Source of the DNA: DRWZ01 sp964601505
GTDB lineage: Bacteria; Calescibacteriota; Calescibacteriia; Calescibacteriales; Calescibacteriaceae
Reading direction: 5' to 3'
Assembly (NCBI GenBank): GCA_964601505.1
Contig: CAZRNR010000020.1
Coordinates: forward strand, 1-31,962
DNA length: 31,962 bases
Part shown: in pieces, positions 16,004-23,295 of the stretch
How the letters are laid out: each line of letters opens with the position of its first letter
Numbering within the stretch: position 1 is the first letter of the stretch
Program-made: the position numbers and the translations under genes
Notes under the pieces: generated by a model
Told to the model about the DNA's origin: nothing
Databases searched by the model: none
Seen by the model: only the letters and a program-made list of their open reading frames with translations

Positions 16004-17155
16004 CTATTTTATGCTCTGATAGTACTCTATAAGTATCTGTGATATTTCTTTTCTCATGAATTCTTCGGGAGGTGTTTTGTTTTCGGATAGCATTTGTCTT
16101 GCTTGTGTCCCTGATATTGTTATTCTTTCTTCGCTACCATGCGGACATACTTTTTCAGATGTCATACCCATACATAATTTGCACCAAAAGGAGTTCTCAA
16201 AAAATAGAATTTCAATTCCTAAATCTATGTTTTCAAATATCTTGTGAGCATCGTATGGCCCGTAGAAATTTTTATATCCAGCGTGATCTCTACCTATTAT
16301 GAAGTGTGTGCAACCGTAGTTTTTTCGCATTATGGCGTGATGAACTGCTTCCCTGGGTCCTCCATATCTCATCGCTGATGGAAGAACGGCAAGGAAAACA
16401 TTATCTTGGCGATAGTATTTTGATATAAGAACTCTGTAAGACTTGATAATGAATTCTGCTGGAACATCATCTTTTTTGGTTTCTCCAACAAGAGGATTTA
16501 AAAATATCCCATCGCATACTTCCAGAGCACATTTTTGTATGTATTCATGTCCTCTATGTGGAGCATTTCTCGTTTGGAAGCCAACTATTTTCTTCCATCC
16601 CCTTTTTATAAATTCCAGACGCGTTTGCTCTGGAGTGAAAAATAGATCAGGAAACCCAAGATCATCTAGTTCAAAAAGCTTTATCTTTCCTCCTATATAT
16701 CTGTCTCCTATTGATTTTAGATATGCTACAGATGGGTGTTCCTCAGATGTTGTTCTATAGACCATTGATGCTTCCTTTTCTTTGTCTGGTTTAAAAATAT
16801 CTTCTATTTGTATAAGACCGTATATTTTACCATTGTATGAAAGATATACTTGATCAGCTCTCTTTACTCTCTGGTAATCCTCTTCTCTCACAGATAGAGT
16901 TATAGGGATACTCCATATTATTCCGTTTTCTAATCTCATTTTATTCACACATTCTGTGTAGTTTCTTTTGTCCATGAAACCTTCAAGCGGACTAAGAACA
17001 CCTATACCAAGCATTTGAAGGTCGCACCATTCTCGCCTTGTTATACTTATTTGCGGTATCTTCTCATTTATCTTGTGTCCCTTAAAATATCTTGTTTTTA
17101 TCTTCCCTCCGTGTGCTTTTGATGGAAATTTATTTATATCATCTTGCCTTTTCAT
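16004..17155 (-). CDS. sat: Sulfate adenylyltransferase (ATP sulfurylase)
   Basis: Makes adenosine-5'-phosphosulfate from ATP and sulfate, or runs in reverse in sulfur oxidisers. A 383-residue homomeric-type enzyme with QTRNAPHRGH at 194-203 (ATP-binding HxxH-like loop), GRDHAG at 288-293, and ISGTQARQ near 348. Cys325, Cys328, Cys337 and His339 form a zinc site seen in thermophile enzymes. No APS reductase, APS kinase, dsr or qmo genes are nearby, so the sequence does not say whether it is assimilatory or dissimilatory. A GGAGAAGG Shine-Dalgarno lies just upstream of the ATG. The ligase/TPR gene follows after 49 bp. Confidence 0.96.
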   Translation of the reverse strand: MKRQDDINKFPSKAHGGKIKTRYFKGHKINEKIPQISITRREWCDLQMLGIGVLSPLEGFMDKRNYTECVNKMRLENGIIWSIPITLSVREEDYQRVKRADQVYLSYNGKIYGLIQIEDIFKPDKEKEASMVYRTTSEEHPSVAYLKSIGDRYIGGKIKLFELDDLGFPDLFFTPEQTRLEFIKRGWKKIVGFQTRNAPHRGHEYIQKCALEVCDGIFLNPLVGETKKDDVPAEFIIKSYRVLISKYYRQDNVFLAVLPSAMRYGGPREAVHHAIMRKNYGCTHFIIGRDHAGYKNFYGPYDAHKIFENIDLGIEILFFENSFWCKLCMGMTSEKVCPHGSEERITISGTQARQMLSENKTPPEEFMRKEISQILIEYYQSIK

Positions 17156-17452
17156 ACCTTCTCCAAATATATTTTGAAATGTTTAGAAGAGGTAAAAAAT
17201 AATTTTTTTGGTTTGGTGAATTTTTTCTCCACTCTTGATTTTGGTGTCTTTTTTATTTTTACCTTTCATTATAAATATTTTTCTGTCGCAGAGGCGAAGT
17301 ATATTTATTCTGAGAAAAAGTGAAGAAATAGATGGTCTCTGCAGATGTGAAGTGTATTTTATTTCATTTTCGTCTGGATTCTGTCTTGGATATTTAAAAA
17401 ATAGCAAAGATTCAGCTTTGTATTTATTTGTTTGTTTATTTAGACACTGAGA
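17156..17452. other. Intergenic stretch with no recognised gene
   Basis: About 300 bp between ccdA-tlpA and sat. Short open frames on both strands look like nothing I know and lack ribosome binding sites. It probably contains the sat promoter and may hold sequence debris. Confidence 0.45.
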
Positions 17453-18649
17453 TCAGTTATTGATTTTCTCCTCCTCTTCGAGAAAAGAGAAATCAAGGGA
17501 AAGAAAGTTTTTGATGATCTCTTCGTTTATCATCCCTATATATCTTCCAACCAGCTTCCCATTGTAGAAAAATAGAGATTCTGGAAGGCCGTATGGTGAA
17601 TATATTTTATCCTTAAGTACCTCCGATAAAAGTAGGATAGGATAGTTAATTTTGTTTTCTCTGATGAATTCTTTTATGTTTTCTTTTGAGTCATCAGCTA
17701 TTGATATTATGCTTATTTCATATTTTGATTGAGCTGATACGAGTTCTGGTATTTCTTTCCTGCAAGGGATACAGTATGTAGACCAGAAGTTTATTATAAC
17801 GAAGTTTGATTCGGCTGGAAAAATATTATTTGCGGGAATATATTCTCCCGAGAAGACCCTTTTGTATATTTCAGATGAAGCTCGTGCAAGGGCTTTGCGT
17901 GAGGACTTTAGTTCATCTTCTTCAGAATCAGCTGAAATTTTAGCTAATTTCTCTTCAATGGAACTTATGTCAAATATTGAAAAAGATATCTTGTTTATTT
18001 TATTCGATAAGAAGATTAAACCAAAGGTTATAAGAGAGATTCCAGAAAATATTTCAACTCCTCGCAGAAATGATTTGAATCTGCGAGAAAATTCTATAAA
18101 CTTTGAAATAAATATTGAGGCAATTATAAAGGGAATTCCTATTCCAAGTGAGTAGATAAATAGTAAGAAAGCACCGTATCTTAAGTCGTGAGAAGATGCA
18201 ATGACAAGAATTCCAGCAAGAATCGGTCCGATACAAGGAGTCCATCCAACAGCAAAAAATATCCCAAAAACCAGAGGGAATATATATTCAGGCAGTTTGA
18301 ACCTTGTTATATCAATTCTCTTTTCTTGCATGAATCTCTGAAATTTTATAACCCTGATTATGTTTAACCCGAAGAATATTAGCATGAGCCCGGCAACGAA
18401 CATTATTTCATTTTTGTAAGATCTGAGAATTTTCCCGATAAATGCAGCGGATGCTCCAAGTATAGAGAAGGAAATAGAAAAACCGAGTACAAAAACTATA
18501 GAGTATAATAAAGCTGTTCTTGTGTTTATTTCTTCTTTTTTTAGAGATATTCCAGTGATGATGGATATATAAGTTGGTATAAGTGGAAAGAAGCAGGGAG
18601 AAGCAAATGACAATAAGCCACCAAAGAAAGAAATAAGTATTTCTAACAT
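17453..18649 (-). CDS. CcdA-TlpA fusion: membrane thiol reductant conduit with thioredoxin-like domain
   Basis: A 398-residue fusion. Residues 1 to ~230 are a CcdA/DsbD-type membrane domain of six helices with the conserved Cys-Pro sites SPCFFPLIPTY (Cys19) and GWTPCIGPILAG (near residue 135). After a charged linker (about 235-270) comes a TlpA/ResA-like thioredoxin domain with CIPC in FWSTYCIPCRKEIPEL and a cis-Pro loop near GLPES. It should pass electrons from cytoplasmic thioredoxin to periplasmic thiols, for example in cytochrome c maturation or disulfide reduction; the fusion delivers its own acceptor. It diverges from a peroxiredoxin-like gene, forming a redox locus. TATAAA lies seven bases before the ATG and no Shine-Dalgarno is seen. 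Confidence 0.92.
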   Translation of the reverse strand: MLEILISFFGGLLSFASPCFFPLIPTYISIITGISLKKEEINTRTALLYSIVFVLGFSISFSILGASAAFIGKILRSYKNEIMFVAGLMLIFFGLNIIRVIKFQRFMQEKRIDITRFKLPEYIFPLVFGIFFAVGWTPCIGPILAGILVIASSHDLRYGAFLLFIYSLGIGIPFIIASIFISKFIEFSRRFKSFLRGVEIFSGISLITFGLIFLSNKINKISFSIFDISSIEEKLAKISADSEEDELKSSRKALARASSEIYKRVFSGEYIPANNIFPAESNFVIINFWSTYCIPCRKEIPELVSAQSKYEISIISIADDSKENIKEFIRENKINYPILLLSEVLKDKIYSPYGLPESLFFYNGKLVGRYIGMINEEIIKNFLSLDFSFLEEEEKINN

Positions 18650-18673
18650 TTTTAATTTTATAATTAGGTATTT

Positions 18674-18702
18674 TGACGAATTCGGAGAACAATTCGGATA
18701 AA
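18674..18702 (+). promoter_or_regulatory. Candidate promoter or operator with direct repeats
   Basis: TTGACG at 18674-18679 is followed 17 bases later by GATAAA, a weak sigma-70-like pair facing the peroxiredoxin-like gene. Inside the spacer, AATTCGGA occurs at 18679-18686 and again at 18691-18698, a 12-bp-spaced direct repeat that could bind a regulator of this divergent redox locus. Confidence 0.3.
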
Positions 18703-18801
18703 GTGTATTTATTTTGAATTAGTAGCGCTTGGAAATGAATCTTCTGGCTATTTTTCAGAAAAAAATCAACATTTTTGATATAGTTTTTAAAATTTAGGGC
18801 T

Positions 18802-19329
18802 ATGCTAAGTGTTGGACAAAATGCTCCGCCATTTGTTGTATCTGATGTATATATGAAGACGGTAAAGCTTGAATCAGGTAAGAAAAAAGTTCTTGGATTC
18901 TTGAGATATATAGGTTGCCCTTATTGCCAAAGAGATATTATGAAGCTTATTTCAAATAGGAAAAATTTTGAGAAAGCAGATGTCATTCTCTTTTCACATA
19001 GTCCAGCAGATGTTTTGAAAAAATATTTAGATAAGTTATTTGATTTCCCATTCAAAATGGTTTCAGATCCACAGAAGTTGATATATAAAATGTATGGAGT
19101 TGAAGATGGTAATGTTCTTGATTTTGTAAGCCCATCGGCTATTATTGATAACCTAAAGACATTACCTACTTTAAGAGACTATAAGTTTGTTCCTGGAGGT
19201 ATAGATAAAAACTTTTATACAAGGCCTGCGTTTTTTGTGATAGATGAAAATAATGTTATAAAATATATTTACAGAGCAAAGAATGTCGCTGACTCATTTG
19301 ATATAGATGATCTGCTGAAATATCTCTAA
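18802..19329 (+). CDS. Peroxiredoxin-like (AhpC/TSA-type) thiol protein
   Basis: A 175-residue thioredoxin-fold protein with FLRYIGCPYCQRD (Cys39 and Cys42), then SDPQKLIYKMYGVEDG and a C-terminal FFVIDENNVIKYIYRAKN. This matches the atypical peroxiredoxin-like family in which the peroxidatic Cys sits in a CxxC. It may reduce peroxides or act as a thiol oxidoreductase. No signal peptide, so cytoplasmic. It is transcribed divergently from ccdA-tlpA with ~150 bp between. A weak AGGG lies just before the ATG. Confidence 0.85.
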   Translation: MLSVGQNAPPFVVSDVYMKTVKLESGKKKVLGFLRYIGCPYCQRDIMKLISNRKNFEKADVILFSHSPADVLKKYLDKLFDFPFKMVSDPQKLIYKMYGVEDGNVLDFVSPSAIIDNLKTLPTLRDYKFVPGGIDKNFYTRPAFFVIDENNVIKYIYRAKNVADSFDIDDLLKYL

Positions 19330-19622
19330 AGTTTGAATTATTTGCATACAGTTGAATTTGTTTTTGAGGAATAGTGGAGTTAAATCTTTTGTGACTAATA
19401 TCTTGCGTAGCTAAAACATTTATGACTATTTTTAGCGTTTATATGAATTATCCGATTTTCTCTCTCGTTTCTTTTATCATCTAATCTGCTCTAATCTGTG
19501 CCAAGAATGTCTTTTGTAAATTGTAACTACATAAAATTATCTCATTATATGAATGCTGAACTAGATATTGGTATATTCTCAATTTAGAAATCAAACGTTT
19601 TGTATAAGGAATTTGCAAACGG
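19330..19622. other. Intergenic stretch with no recognised gene
   Basis: About 290 AT-rich bp between the convergent peroxiredoxin-like gene and nth. I see no gene, terminator hairpin or repeat that I can support. Confidence 0.45.
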
Positions 19623-20306
19623 CTATTTCTTTTTGTAGTGAGTTTTTCTGTATTCGCATATTTTTTGAAAGAGGCATTCTTCGCATTTCGGGTTTTTCGC
19701 TTTGCATATGTTTCTTCCGTGATTTATGAGAAAAATATGTGCAACTATTTTATTTTTTATGTGTGGTGAAACCATCTGAAATATTTTCTCTCTTGAGCCG
19801 TTTGCTATCCCTATCCTTCTTATTATTCTTGAGATATGTGTATCAACTGGGAAAGTATCAAATCCTGCGAAAGCCATTATTACAGAAGCACTTTTTGGAC
19901 CGATACCTTTTATTGAACATAAGAATGAAAAAAGCTTTTCTTCTTCCTCCTCTTTCATCTTCTCGGGGTCTTCAAATCTTCTGAGTATTTCTTTTAAAGC
20001 TGTTTTCATTCTCTTTGTTTTTATTTTCGGTAATCCGCATACTCTGATAAGCTTTTCTATTTTCTTTGAATCTGCTTTTATAATATCTTTCATATCTTTG
20101 AAGTTTCTTTTTATGTTTGAAAATGCAATATCTCTTAACTTATCTGATGTATTCTGTGATAGGATAGTCTTCACAACTATATCTATAACCTTTTCCTTTC
20201 GCCCATCTTCTATTATTTTTTCTATAGGGTATTTTGTTTTATTTTCAGATATTATCCTTTCAAGTTCTTTTATTTTTTCTAGATCGGCTTTTACTCTTGC
20301 AGGCAT
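19623..20306 (-). CDS. nth: Endonuclease III-like DNA glycosylase/AP lyase
   Basis: Removes oxidised pyrimidines and nicks the abasic site in base excision repair. A 227-residue HhH-GPD protein: GIGPKSASVIMAF holds the helix-hairpin-helix and catalytic Lys138, and PVDTHISR holds the catalytic Asp155. Cys201, Cys208, Cys211 and Cys217 give the C-x6-C-x2-C-x5-C pattern of the [4Fe-4S] cluster. All key residues are present. It diverges from ahcY with 70 bp between. No Shine-Dalgarno before the ATG. Confidence 0.95.
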   Translation of the reverse strand: MPARVKADLEKIKELERIISENKTKYPIEKIIEDGRKEKVIDIVVKTILSQNTSDKLRDIAFSNIKRNFKDMKDIIKADSKKIEKLIRVCGLPKIKTKRMKTALKEILRRFEDPEKMKEEEEEKLFSFLCSIKGIGPKSASVIMAFAGFDTFPVDTHISRIIRRIGIANGSREKIFQMVSPHIKNKIVAHIFLINHGRNICKAKNPKCEECLFQKICEYRKTHYKKK

Positions 20307-20376
20307 TGTAAATTTATTTTGGATTTTTTGATTTTTTATCTTTTTTGCTGACTATGTTGGTAAAGGAGGTTGGAAT

Positions 20377-21609
20377 ATGCCAGATATAAAAGATATAGGT
20401 TTGGCAGATATTGGTAAAAGTAGGGTTGAATGGGCTTCTAGAGAGATGCCTGTTTTGAAGCTTATAAGGGAAGACTTTGCGAAAAGAAAACCATTTAAGG
20501 GTGTGAAGATTGGCTGTTGTTTGCATGTTACATCGGAAACTGGGAATCTTGTTTTGACTTTGAAGGAAGGTGGTGCGGAAGTTTTTCTCTGTGCCTCAAA
20601 TCCTCTTTCTACTCAAGATGATGTTGCTGCCTTTCTTGTAAGAGAAGGTATAGATGTGTATGCTATAAAGGGTGAGTCTAATCAGAAGTATTACGAGCAT
20701 ATTCAAGATGTTATTTTGAAAAAGCCAAATATAACCATAGATGATGGCTGTGATCTTACAGTTGAGGCTCACAAGCGGAATATATTGCCTTTTGGGGGAT
20801 CTGAGGAGACTACAACAGGAGTTCTGAGGCTAAGAGCTATGGAGAAATCTGGGGATCTCAAGTTTCCTGTCATAGCTGTCAATGATGCACAGACTAAACA
20901 CTTGTTCGACAACAGATATGGAACTGGGCAGAGCACAATAGATGGGATACTTAGGGCAACAAATATTCTTCTTGCAGGTAAAAAGTTTGTCGTTGCTGGA
21001 TATGGTATGTGTGGTAAGGGAGTTGCTGCTCGGGCGAGGGGAATGGGAGCAAGTGTCATAGTCGTTGAAGTTGATCCAATACGCGCACTTGAGGCAGTTA
21101 TGGATGGTTATGATGTTATGGATATGGACTCTGCAGCACAGATCGGTGATGTTTTTGTTACAGTTACGGGAAACAAAAGTGTCATAACAATTGATCATAT
21201 TAAAAAAATGAAAAATGGTGCTATACTTGCGAACTCAGGTCATTTTGATGTAGAAATTGAAGTCGCAAAAATGAGAAAATTGTTCAAATCAAGAGAAGTC
21301 AAAACATTTGTTGAAGAGTTTGATGTTGATGGGAAGAAAATATATCTTTTAGCTCAAGGAAGACTGGTAAATCTTGCAGCTGCTGAAGGACATCCATCTG
21401 CTGTTATGGATATGTCATTTGCTAATCAAGCTCTTTGCGCAGAGTATATGCTTAATAATCACCAAAAACTTCAGAAGAAGGTATATAAAGTCCCAGATGA
21501 AATAGATAGAAAGGTTGCCGAACTCAAGTTAAAATCAATGGGTGTAAAAATTCAAGAACTCACGGAAGAGCAGAAGAGATATCTTTCAAGTTGGGAAGAA
21601 GGAACATAG
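20377..21609 (+). CDS. ahcY: Adenosylhomocysteinase
   Basis: Hydrolyses S-adenosylhomocysteine to adenosine and homocysteine, relieving product inhibition of methyltransferases. A 410-residue enzyme with the substrate-binding DDGCDLT region, NDAQTKHLFDNRYGTGQS, the NAD-binding GYGMCGKGVAARARGMGA, and HPSAVMDMSFANQAL. It is of the short archaeal/Thermotoga-like type: the C terminus ends at RYLSSWEEGT, without the terminal Lys/Tyr-containing tail that contacts the neighbouring subunit's NAD in longer enzymes. AAAGGAGGT at 20362-20370 is a strong Shine-Dalgarno that fixes the ATG at 20377. It stands alone on its strand. Confidence 0.97.
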   Translation: MPDIKDIGLADIGKSRVEWASREMPVLKLIREDFAKRKPFKGVKIGCCLHVTSETGNLVLTLKEGGAEVFLCASNPLSTQDDVAAFLVREGIDVYAIKGESNQKYYEHIQDVILKKPNITIDDGCDLTVEAHKRNILPFGGSEETTTGVLRLRAMEKSGDLKFPVIAVNDAQTKHLFDNRYGTGQSTIDGILRATNILLAGKKFVVAGYGMCGKGVAARARGMGASVIVVEVDPIRALEAVMDGYDVMDMDSAAQIGDVFVTVTGNKSVITIDHIKKMKNGAILANSGHFDVEIEVAKMRKLFKSREVKTFVEEFDVDGKKIYLLAQGRLVNLAAAEGHPSAVMDMSFANQALCAEYMLNNHQKLQKKVYKVPDEIDRKVAELKLKSMGVKIQELTEEQKRYLSSWEEGT

Positions 21610-22298
21610 GAATAAAAAGGATATTCTTTTCAGAGTCCATAAATTTGTGAAGTGGAATTACTCTTTTGCAATCGTGGTCAAAGTGCTGGTTTATGTATTT
21701 TACTTTTCATATACTAGCGCACTATCATAAAAGTTTGGTTTGATGGATGCGACAAATTGTTCTTGATCATTTAGGATTATATGCATTGTGTTTTTTATTA
21801 AGTTTCTTTGCTGTGTGGTAATCATGGTCAAAATATTGATTTTATGTATGCTTTGTTGCATTCATCAAAAATTACCACACTTTTATAATTCTCTCAAGGA
21901 AATAATGCACAGTAAAAATTATACAATAAAAGGAAAGAAATCTGAAGTTTCCTTTATATTCAGAATTTGTTAAACTAATGCCCTTTTGTAAATCTACATA
22001 TTGGAGATTTCTTGAGGAGCTTATAAATTCTCAAATGCAGAAAGATTTAATTATTCCCGATTACTTTTCAGAAAAACTTCAATATGACTGACTATGTTTG
22101 CAACAAAGCAATTTATATATTTTACTTTTCATATCTTATTGCATTTTCTTATTTAGGAAAGTGCTTTTTGATTTTATGAATTCAACAGAACGAAGTTCCA
22201 TAATTTTTTTCGGACTTGATATAATTACGATTTTTGTTTTACGGGACAATTAAATCTGCTGAAACATAATTTTTTGGTAGATTAGCTATTATTAATTT
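21610..22298. other. Non-coding gap with degenerate dispersed repeats
   Basis: About 690 bp between ahcY and trxB. It holds two near-identical 22-bp copies (21691-21712 and 22113-22134), an imperfect repeat pair around TGGTCAAA (21669-21700 and 21821-21856), and a perfect 10-bp inverted repeat, GTGTGGTAAT at 21813-21822 with ATTACCACAC at 21871-21880. A 16-bp string at 22098-22113 recurs inverted at 930-945. Two short frames (21788-21973 and 21978-22091) look like decay products, the second with a transposase-like stretch (KSTYWRFLEEL). I read the gap as mobile-element debris plus the trxB promoter. Confidence 0.5.
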
Positions 22299-23267
22299 AT
22301 GACAAAAGACGGAGCTAATGTAAGGAATGTTATCATTATAGGTTCTGGTCCAGCTGGTTATACAGCAGCTATATATACGGCGAGAGCATTGCTAAATCCT
22401 TTAGTTATAGCGGGCTCACTTCCTGGTGGACAGCTTATGCTTACAACAGAGGTTGAAAATTTCCCCGGCTTCCCTGATGCGATTCTGGGACCAAACCTTA
22501 TGGAAGCGATGAAAAGGCAAGCTGAGAGATTCGGTGCCGAGATAATTTATGAGGATGTTGTTTCTGTTGAACTTGGGAATCCGTTGGAGAGAATTCCTTT
22601 TAAAGTTATCACAGATGGGAAAAAGGAGTATTTTTCCTGGAGTATAATCGTCGCAACAGGTGCAAGTGCGAAATATCTTGGTCTTGAGTCAGAAAAGAAA
22701 CTTATAGGTAGGGGGGTATCTACTTGTGCAACATGCGATGGAGCTTTCTATAAGAACAAGAGGGTAATGGTTGTGGGTGGTGGAGATTCAGCAATGGAAG
22801 AAGCACTCTTTCTGACGAGGTTCGCCTCAGAAGTCATAGTTGTTCATAGAAGAGATAAACTCAGAGCTTCAAAGATAATGCAAGAAAGAGCTTTCAAAAA
22901 CCAAAAGATAAAGTTTATATGGAATTCTGTAATACATGAAATCCTTGATGTAGAGAAAGGAAAAGTTGAAAAGGCAGTTTTGAAGGATGTTCAAACCGGG
23001 AAATTGACCGAAATTCCAGTAGATGGAATATTTGTAGCAATAGGTCATAAGCCCAATACTGATTTTCTCAAGGGGAAAATAGATATGGATGAAGCCGGAT
23101 ATGTAAAAGTGGAAGATGGTTCTACCAGGACATCCTACCCCGGGATATTTGCCGCTGGAGATGTTAAGGATCCAAAGTATAGGCAAGCTATAACTGCTGC
23201 TGGTTCCGGATGTATGGCCGCCATTGATTGTCAAAAGTTCCTTGAGTCCATAGGAATAGCTGATTGA
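22299..23267 (+). CDS. trxB: Thioredoxin reductase (NADPH)
   Basis: FAD enzyme that reduces thioredoxin with NADPH, in the cytoplasm. A 322-residue low-molecular-weight type: FAD motif IIIGSGPAGYTAA at 12-24, redox-active CATC at 143-146, NAD(P) motif GGGDSAMEEA, VVHRRDKLRAS (the HRR that binds the 2'-phosphate of NADPH), and C-terminal GIFAAGDV. It would supply electrons to the CcdA-TlpA conduit through thioredoxin, a link inferred from function only. TATTAT lies six bases before the ATG with no Shine-Dalgarno, suggesting a leaderless mRNA. It converges on priA with 28 bp between. Confidence 0.97.
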   Translation: MTKDGANVRNVIIIGSGPAGYTAAIYTARALLNPLVIAGSLPGGQLMLTTEVENFPGFPDAILGPNLMEAMKRQAERFGAEIIYEDVVSVELGNPLERIPFKVITDGKKEYFSWSIIVATGASAKYLGLESEKKLIGRGVSTCATCDGAFYKNKRVMVVGGGDSAMEEALFLTRFASEVIVVHRRDKLRASKIMQERAFKNQKIKFIWNSVIHEILDVEKGKVEKAVLKDVQTGKLTEIPVDGIFVAIGHKPNTDFLKGKIDMDEAGYVKVEDGSTRTSYPGIFAAGDVKDPKYRQAITAAGSGCMAAIDCQKFLESIGIAD

Positions 23268-23295
23268 TCTATGATGTTTTTCTTTTTTTATTATT

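Noticed and set aside
17183..17450. Short open frames on both strands between sat and ccdA-tlpA
   Set aside because: No family resemblance, no start signals and overlapping each other.
21788..22091. Two short plus-strand frames, one with KSTYWRFLEEL, as genes
   Set aside because: Too short, frame-broken and lacking ribosome binding sites; better read as decayed mobile-element sequence.
23268..23295. Terminator between trxB and priA
   Set aside because: Only a T-rich run is present; I could not find a stem to support it.
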